A DNA stretch of 64,000 nt, taken from contig CAVAJF010000025.1 in NCBI GenBank assembly GCA_963588905.1, positions 93,412 to 157,411 of the forward strand, in the 5' to 3' direction. A program made the translations under genes and the position numbers. Shown here piece by piece: positions 59,716 through 64,000 of the stretch (position 1 is its first letter; every line of letters begins with the position of its first letter). This DNA comes from Butyricicoccus_A sp963588905. Its GTDB lineage: Bacteria > Bacillota > Clostridia > Oscillospirales > Butyricicoccaceae. The notes beneath the pieces were generated by a model. It saw only the letters and a list, made by a program, of their open reading frames with translations, was not told the origin of the DNA and searched no databases.

Positions 59716-60132
59716 ATGAATCAGATTGTATACACAGAAGAAAAGAAATTCACGAAAGAACAAGTGCAGAAGCTGTTCTTGTCGGTCGGTTGGATGTCCG
59801 GAGAGTACCCAGAGCGGCTGTATAAAGCTTTGATGCATTCTTCGACGGTTATCACGGCTTGGGACGCAGAACGGCTTGTCGGGCTGGTACGGCTGCTGGA
59901 TGACACGGAAATGACAGCATACATGCATTATGTGCTGGTGGATCCGCAATATCATGGGCAAGGCATCGCTGGACACATGATTGAGATGGTAAAGGAAAAG
60001 TATAAAGATTACCTGTATATTGAAATCATGCCGGAAGAGAGTAAAAATGCGGCTTTTTATCAGAGATTCGGATTTGAGAAAATGCCGGACGGTGTGGCAA
60101 TGCAGATTTGCAATCAAGGAGAAAAGCGATAA
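59716..60132 (+). CDS. GNAT family N-acetyltransferase
   Basis: A 138-residue acetyltransferase. The CoA-binding motif is VLVDPQYHGQGIAGHMIEMV and the C-terminal part NAAFYQRFGFEKMPDGVAMQI is typical. The acceptor is unknown. AAAGGA six nt upstream supports the start at 59716, although an ATG at 59701 overlaps the HxlR stop (ATGA). Cotranscribed with hxlR. Confidence 0.9.
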   Translation: MNQIVYTEEKKFTKEQVQKLFLSVGWMSGEYPERLYKALMHSSTVITAWDAERLVGLVRLLDDTEMTAYMHYVLVDPQYHGQGIAGHMIEMVKEKYKDYLYIEIMPEESKNAAFYQRFGFEKMPDGVAMQICNQGEKR

Positions 60133-60135
60133 CGA

Positions 60136-60172
60136 CAAAAAAGAGCAGCTGTTGTAAAAACAGCTGCTCTGA
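60136..60172 (-). terminator. intrinsic terminator of the cytidylate-kinase-like gene
   Basis: AGAGCAGCTGTT pairs with AACAGCTGCTCT; on the minus strand TTTTTT follows. Confidence 0.88.
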
Positions 60173-60183
60173 CAAGCATGTAT

Positions 60184-60789
60184 TTACTTGTTTTCATTTT
60201 TTCTGCGAGCTGCAGATGCGATGATGTCCACACAAGTCAGCTCGCCCAGATAGCTGGCATCCAAGCTGATGTGATAGTAGCTGGACTGACCCCATTCGCG
60301 GTCGGTATAGTAGCGATAGTAGGTCTTACGTCCTTTGTCCTTCTTGCGCAGACGCTTTTCAATCGGTACATTGGTTTTGCCGTAGCGCTCCAGTACATGC
60401 GCCTTGCGATATTCCATGTTCGCGTGGATAAACACGTTGAGAGCCGGAATACCAGCGGTGTCGAGGATGTAATCTGCGCAGCGTCCGACGATGACACACG
60501 GACCTTTTTCTGCCAGATCGAGGATCACATTGCGCTGCGCCTCGAATATTTTATCCTGCGGAGACAGGTAATTGACATTGTATGCCGCATTAGAGCTGAA
60601 CCATGTCTGCGAAAGCGTTGTATACTCTCCATCTTCTACGACGGTATCCGTGGAATAGCCGCTCTTTTTTGCAGCTTCCTCAACGATAACGCTGTCATAA
60701 AACGGAATGCCAAGCTCTTTTGCAACCGCCTGACCGATAGAATGACCGCCGCTGCCGAATTCACGGCTGATAGTGATGATAGGATACAT
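60184..60789 (-). CDS. cytidylate kinase-like family protein
   Basis: A 201-residue P-loop protein of the cytidylate-kinase-like family common in gut Clostridia. The P-loop is ITISREFGSGGHSIGQAVAKELG and the region GRCADYILDTAGIPALNVFIHA follows. Family members are not proven CMP kinases; some groups act on other substrates. It has a consensus promoter and a dyad in its leader. Confidence 0.88.
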   Translation of the reverse strand: MYPIITISREFGSGGHSIGQAVAKELGIPFYDSVIVEEAAKKSGYSTDTVVEDGEYTTLSQTWFSSNAAYNVNYLSPQDKIFEAQRNVILDLAEKGPCVIVGRCADYILDTAGIPALNVFIHANMEYRKAHVLERYGKTNVPIEKRLRKKDKGRKTYYRYYTDREWGQSSYYHISLDASYLGELTCVDIIASAARRKNENK

Positions 60790-60812
60790 AGGAACACCTC
60801 CTGATTTCAGGC

Positions 60813-60882
60813 ACGAAATATTGCTATATTTCGTAACCTCTTAACTTGTATTTATTATACTTCGACTTCGCTAAAATGTCAA
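60813..60882 (-). promoter_or_regulatory. consensus promoter and leader dyad of the cytidylate-kinase-like gene
   Basis: On the minus strand TTGACA (60877-60882) and TATAAT (60854-60859) are 17 bp apart. A dyad ACGAAATAT-N4-ATATTTCGT (60813-60834) lies in the leader just before the ribosome binding site. Confidence 0.8.
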
Positions 60883-60975
60883 TGAATTTTGCGTGAAAAA
60901 CTATGCTAAAATTATGCAAAATATACATATACATTGTGAGGCTTTTGAATTTTTGCAGATTTTTCTCAATTCCAC

Positions 60976-61004
60976 TTGCTGATTGATTCAAACAGACGTA
61001 TAAT
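60976..61004 (+). promoter_or_regulatory. promoter of the Nudix gene at 61049
   Basis: TTGCTG (60976-60981) and TATAAT (60999-61004) are 17 bp apart. Confidence 0.65.
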
Positions 61005-61048
61005 AAAAAAGGATATTTGTAGGAAAAACAGAACAGGAGTACCAAATA

Positions 61049-61552
61049 ATGGAATTATGGGATATTTATGATGAAAATAAACAGCCGACCGGACGGACGA
61101 TGAAAAAGAACGATTGGCACATGCAGCCGGGCGAATTTCATCTGACCGTACTCGGTGTGATTCGCCGACCGGACGGTAAATTTCTGATTACACAGCGCGT
61201 CATGACCAAGGCTTGGGCACCGGGCTCGTGGGAAGTATCCGGCGGCGGCGTCATGGCAGGAGAGACCTCTGCACAGGCGATTCAGCGCGAAATCTGGGAA
61301 GAGACCGGCTTGGATGTGACCGATGCGAAGGGCGGCTATTTGTTCTCCTATCAGCGCATCAATCCGGATGAAGGCGACAATTATTTCGTTGATATTTATC
61401 GTTTTGATATGGATGTCAAGGAAGAAGACGTGCATATCCAGACTGCAGAGGCAATGGGCTTCCAGTTTGCTGATTTGGATACCATCAAGAAGCTGGCAGA
61501 GCAGGACAAGTTCCTGCATTACAACAGCATCAAGCAGGCGTTTGAAGCGTAA
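61049..61552 (+). CDS. Nudix hydrolase, IPP-isomerase-like type
   Basis: A 167-residue Nudix protein. The N-terminus MELWDIYDENKQPTGRTMKKND and FHLTVLGVIRRPDGKFLITQR match the YfcD/IDI-like group. The Nudix box is complete: GGGVMAGETSAQAIQREIWEETGL. The substrate is unknown. Monocistronic with a strong bidirectional terminator. Confidence 0.92.
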   Translation: MELWDIYDENKQPTGRTMKKNDWHMQPGEFHLTVLGVIRRPDGKFLITQRVMTKAWAPGSWEVSGGGVMAGETSAQAIQREIWEETGLDVTDAKGGYLFSYQRINPDEGDNYFVDIYRFDMDVKEEDVHIQTAEAMGFQFADLDTIKKLAEQDKFLHYNSIKQAFEA

Positions 61553-61558
61553 CATATG

Positions 61559-61603
61559 GAAAAAATGACTCGTTTGGGATTTGCCCAAACGAGTCATTTT
61601 TCA
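61559..61603. terminator. bidirectional intrinsic terminator
   Basis: AAAATGACTCGTTTGGG pairs with CCCAAACGAGTCATTTT; lies between the convergent Nudix and HAD genes. Confidence 0.92.
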
Positions 61604-62431
61604 TGTCTGCTGATGGACTTGATAGCGTTCCAAAAAAGCGGCTACACCGTCATCATCGTTGCTCTGCGTGACGTAGTCAGCGCAGTTGCGCACGTGAGCG
61701 GGGCTGTTGGCAACAGCAACACCGACACCGGCAAATTCAATCATATCTAAATCGTTCTCTTCATTTCCAAATGCGGCGATTTGTTCGCGCGGAATGTCCA
61801 GATATTGCGCCAAACGCCGCAGCGCAGCACCCTTTCCGGCAGCGGCATCGGAAATTTCCAGCAGATGCGGGACAGAGGAAGTCACATAAATACCGGAAAT
61901 TTGATTTAGTTGTTGTGCCAAAATCCCTCTTTTTTGCTGGTCAATCGTGATAAAATCGAGGCAGTCCAATTCTTGAATGTGTTCCTGTGTAAAGGCGAAC
62001 AGATCACGAACCGGCTTGCGGGTGGTTTGGATGTATGAGGTCGCGGCGTCCGGCAGACCGTATGCAGTGGGATGCGCCACAAAATCCGCATCGGCATAAG
62101 GCACTCCGTCGAGAAAGACCTCAAAATCCGCTTGATATGTCTCAATGAGGGCGAGCAATTGCCGCGTGCAGGTCGGCTTGAGCGGGGAATAGAACAACTT
62201 TTGTCCGGTCGGCCGGTGACAAATCGCTACGCCGTTAGACGTGATGGCATAGTCAATACCGGACACAGAGAGTACCTCCTGCGGCAGGGAATCATAGGAA
62301 CGTCCGCTCGCCACGACAACATGGGTACCCTGCTGAATATATGTCTCTAAGATTCGTTTGGCACGTGGAGAAAGCGTCTTGTCTGAGCGAAGCAGCGTGC
62401 CATCCAGATCCAAGGCAATCATACGCAGCAT
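61601..62431 (-). CDS. Cof-type HAD-IIB family phosphatase
   Basis: A 276-residue haloacid-dehalogenase hydrolase. Motif I MIALDLDGTLLRSD, motif II VVVASGRSY, motif III Lys in AAAGKGAALRRLA and motif IV FGNEENDLDMIEFAGVGVAVANS are all present, with a C2B cap in between. Such enzymes dephosphorylate sugar phosphates or flavin precursors (YidA/YcsE-like). It lies downstream of the trigger-factor-like gene, separated by a terminator. Confidence 0.93.
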   Translation of the reverse strand: MLRMIALDLDGTLLRSDKTLSPRAKRILETYIQQGTHVVVASGRSYDSLPQEVLSVSGIDYAITSNGVAICHRPTGQKLFYSPLKPTCTRQLLALIETYQADFEVFLDGVPYADADFVAHPTAYGLPDAATSYIQTTRKPVRDLFAFTQEHIQELDCLDFITIDQQKRGILAQQLNQISGIYVTSSVPHLLEISDAAAGKGAALRRLAQYLDIPREQIAAFGNEENDLDMIEFAGVGVAVANSPAHVRNCADYVTQSNDDDGVAAFLERYQVHQQT

Positions 62432-62453
62432 AATAGAAACCTCCTTGTTTTGT

Positions 62454-62487
62454 GCAGAGAAAAGAGGACGTCGTGACAGACGTCCTC
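62454..62487 (-). terminator. intrinsic terminator after the trigger-factor-like gene
   Basis: GAGGACGTC pairs with GACGTCCTC (62464-62472/62479-62487); on the minus strand TTTTCTC follows. Confidence 0.8.
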
Positions 62488-62504
62488 CTGTGTCGCATTC
62501 TTCT

Positions 62505-63461
62505 TTATTCTTCTACCGAAGCATCAAAGACGAGCTGCAAAGCCTTGGAAATTTCCAAGCTGTTGCGCACGCTCTCACGAGCAGCCTCATCCATGGTTCC
62601 TGCCAGCTTGTCATAATCCATCTGATACATCATAGCCATGCGGCGGATGTCGTTATCGACGTCTTCATCCGTGATGACGATGCCTTCCTGCTGCGCGATA
62701 GAAGCGAGAACAGCAGACGCCTTGCCGGTAGCTTCTGCCTGCGGACGCATCTCTGCACGCAGCTGCTCATCGGTAATCTTGCGGTATGCCAGATACTGCT
62801 CCATAGAAGCACCCTGCTGTGCTAAATCCTGCGTAACGGTAGCAATCATCTGCTCTACAAATGCATTGACAAACTCGTCGGACAGGTCGATTTCAGAGTT
62901 TGCAACGATCTGTTCCAGCAGTGCATTCTGTACCTGAGAGCGAGCGGCCTGCTCCTTCTGCTGTACCAGTGCATCGTGAACATTCTGCTCGAATTCCTTG
63001 TAGTTTGCAAAGCCGTACATCTTACCGAACAGGTCATTCAGTTCCGGCAGCTTGCGTTCCTGCACCTTGTGCACCTTGCACTTAAAGACAACCGGCTGTC
63101 CAGCCAGATTACCAGCCGGATAGTTCTCCGGGAACGTAACATTGACATCGACTTCATCACCGGCAGAAGCGCCTACCAGCTGTTCCTCAAAGCCCGGAAT
63201 AAAGGTGTTAGAGCCGAGTGCCAGAGAATAGTTCTCAGAGGTACCGCCCTCGAACTGTTCCTCGCCGAGGAAGCCTGCAAAGTCGATGACAGCGGTATCG
63301 CCCAGCTGTGCCGGACGCTCTACATCGTGCATCTTTGCACGCTGCTGCTGCTCCTGCTTGATGGCAGCCTGTACTTCGTCGTTGGTTACATCTGCGGTAA
63401 TCGGTGCACGCTTGATGCCCTTGTACTCGCCCAGATTGATGCTAAAGTTCTTATCAGTCAT
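62505..63461 (-). CDS. trigger factor-like peptidyl-prolyl isomerase without ribosome-binding domain
   Basis: A 318-residue protein that begins where the linker of trigger factor would be (INLGEYKGIKRAP). It contains the FKBP-like isomerase domain (GDTAVIDFAGFLGEEQFEGGTSENYSLALGSNTFIPGFEEQLVG, FPENYPAGNLAGQPVVF) and the C-terminal chaperone arms (LPELNDLFGKMYGFANYKEFEQNV onward). The ~110-residue N-terminal ribosome-binding domain of normal trigger factor (430-450 residues) is absent; AAGGA precedes the ATG at 63461, and the frame closes shortly before it. It may be a second, ribosome-independent paralogue. Confidence 0.88.
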   Translation of the reverse strand: MTDKNFSINLGEYKGIKRAPITADVTNDEVQAAIKQEQQQRAKMHDVERPAQLGDTAVIDFAGFLGEEQFEGGTSENYSLALGSNTFIPGFEEQLVGASAGDEVDVNVTFPENYPAGNLAGQPVVFKCKVHKVQERKLPELNDLFGKMYGFANYKEFEQNVHDALVQQKEQAARSQVQNALLEQIVANSEIDLSDEFVNAFVEQMIATVTQDLAQQGASMEQYLAYRKITDEQLRAEMRPQAEATGKASAVLASIAQQEGIVITDEDVDNDIRRMAMMYQMDYDKLAGTMDEAARESVRNSLEISKALQLVFDASVEE

Positions 63462-63536
63462 AAATGAGAAATTCCTTTCCAAATTATATCTTTTGGAATC
63501 ATACCATAAATCACAGAACTTTTCAATGCTAAGCGA

Positions 63537-63749
63537 TTAAATCCGAATCCGTTCTGCGACATCTGTGCCCAGCGCATAGCGAATGCCGTGGACGGAAACA
63601 ATGGTGTTGCCGAAATAGGAAGCAACAACCTCGATTTCCTCGCCCTGTCTGATGCCGATCTGCTCCAGAAGATCCTTTTGTATTCCCGTGCCAGTGACCC
63701 ACTTGACGGTTTGCTTTTTGCCGAATGGTGTGTTTTGTAACGACTGCAT
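63537..63749 (-). CDS. FeoA domain protein
   Basis: A 70-residue SH3-like FeoA protein (VKWVTGTGIQKDLLEQIGIRQGEEIEVVASYFGNTIVSVHGIRYALGTDVAERIRI). FeoA assists FeoB in ferrous iron uptake; no feoB is in the window, so an orphan or regulatory role is possible. The start at 63749 has GGGAG nine nt upstream; a longer frame to 63776 lacks one. Confidence 0.85.
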   Translation of the reverse strand: MQSLQNTPFGKKQTVKWVTGTGIQKDLLEQIGIRQGEEIEVVASYFGNTIVSVHGIRYALGTDVAERIRI

Positions 63750-63809
63750 GGTATCACACTCCCTTTTATTTATCATATAGCAGGGGAGTGTGGTTGGTCA
63801 ATGGCAACA

Positions 63810-63840
63810 AAAAAACAGAGCAGACATTCTGCTCTGTGAA
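63810..63840 (-). terminator. intrinsic terminator after tRNA-Pro
   Basis: ACAGAGCAGA pairs with TCTGCTCTGT; on the minus strand TTTTTTT follows. Confidence 0.88.
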
Positions 63841-63844
63841 AAAG

Positions 63845-63921
63845 TGGTCGAGGTGGCGGGACTTGAACCCACGGCCTCTGCGTCCCGAACGCAGCGCTCT
63901 ACCAAACTGAGCCACACCTCG
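63845..63921 (-). tRNA. tRNA-Pro (anticodon CGG)
   Basis: 77 nt with encoded CCA. Acceptor CGAGGTG/CACCTCG, anticodon stem CTGCG/CGCAG with loop TTCGGGA, and T-arm GGTTCAAGTCC are complete. The anticodon CGG reads CCG. Confidence 0.96.
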
Positions 63922-63945
63922 ATATGCAATTGAAAAGAAAAAAGA

Positions 63946-64000
63946 TGGTCGAGGTGGCGGGACTTGAACCCACGGCCTCTGCGTCCCGAACGCAGCGCTC
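63946..64000 (-). tRNA. second tRNA-Pro (CGG), cut by the window end
   Basis: The visible 55 bases, from the encoded CCA to the anticodon arm and start of the D-arm, are identical to the first copy 24 bp away. The 5' part lies outside the window. Confidence 0.92.

Overview
The window reads as chromosome of a Gram-positive anaerobe of the class Clostridia. The closest feel is Oscillospiraceae/Butyricicoccaceae-type gut Firmicutes, but this is inference and no marker here fixes a genus. Support comes from IreB, a pheST operon under a T-box, cobalamin and TPP riboswitches, many consensus sigma-A promoters, AGGAGG-type ribosome binding sites, an NlpC/P60 wall hydrolase, phosphoketolase and pyruvate carboxylase. 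No phage, insertion sequence or CRISPR array was seen. Genes lie on both strands in short operons usually closed by clear intrinsic terminators.

Layout. 1-3.1 kb: end of an alpha/beta hydrolase, then a polar amino acid ABC transporter. 3.1-7.5 kb: patatin, beta-carbonic anhydrase, rsmE and an AEC transporter, a PAP2-like membrane protein, and a small DMT exporter behind a structured terminator leader that looks like a riboswitch. 7.6-11.3 kb: an LRR / VWA-like / MoxR-ATPase operon. 11.4-17.3 kb: a CatA-like acetyltransferase, a phosphoribosyltransferase-like protein, and pyruvate carboxylase with a perfect 490-bp tandem duplication of its leader and first 124 codons. 17.4-24.3 kb: Nudix, AraC, UroD-like, TauE/SafE, AdaA-like and phosphoketolase genes. 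24.3-27.9 kb: a B12-riboswitch cluster with a small Cys-rich protein, LysR, a MetE-like protein and a QueG-like iron-sulfur protein. 28-34.1 kb: NlpC/P60, ireB, pheST with its T-box, tRNA-Val.

34.4-40.5 kb is the most unusual block. An operon encodes an HPr paralogue, a D-2-hydroxyacid dehydrogenase, an archaeal-type (type II) GAPDH and a PGK with archaeal-like sequence features. It is divergent from a PRD/EIIB/EIIA-type regulator. The arrangement suggests a second, PTS-sensing lower-glycolysis branch from triose phosphate towards 3-phosphoglycerate and perhaps serine.

40.5-45.2 kb is a TPP-riboswitch operon for thiamin pyrimidine salvage (thiD, ykoE, ykoD, ykoC, tenA). 45.3-49.4 kb is a polyol/ketose PTS cluster (SorE-like dehydrogenase, DeoR, mannitol-type EIICBA). 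49.5-58.6 kb holds a MATE exporter, then a sigma-54 activator next to two transport units (AGCS symporter plus TIM-barrel protein; BCCT transporter). Each unit has a sigma-54 -24/-12 promoter and a cluster of TGCAAA/TTTGCA repeats upstream, so this looks like one local sigma-54 regulon.

58.7-64 kb: a flavin-type split-barrel protein divergent from an HxlR regulator, a GNAT acetyltransferase, a cytidylate-kinase-like protein, Nudix, HAD, a trigger factor that lacks its ribosome-binding domain, FeoA and two identical tRNA-Pro(CGG) genes, the second cut by the window end.
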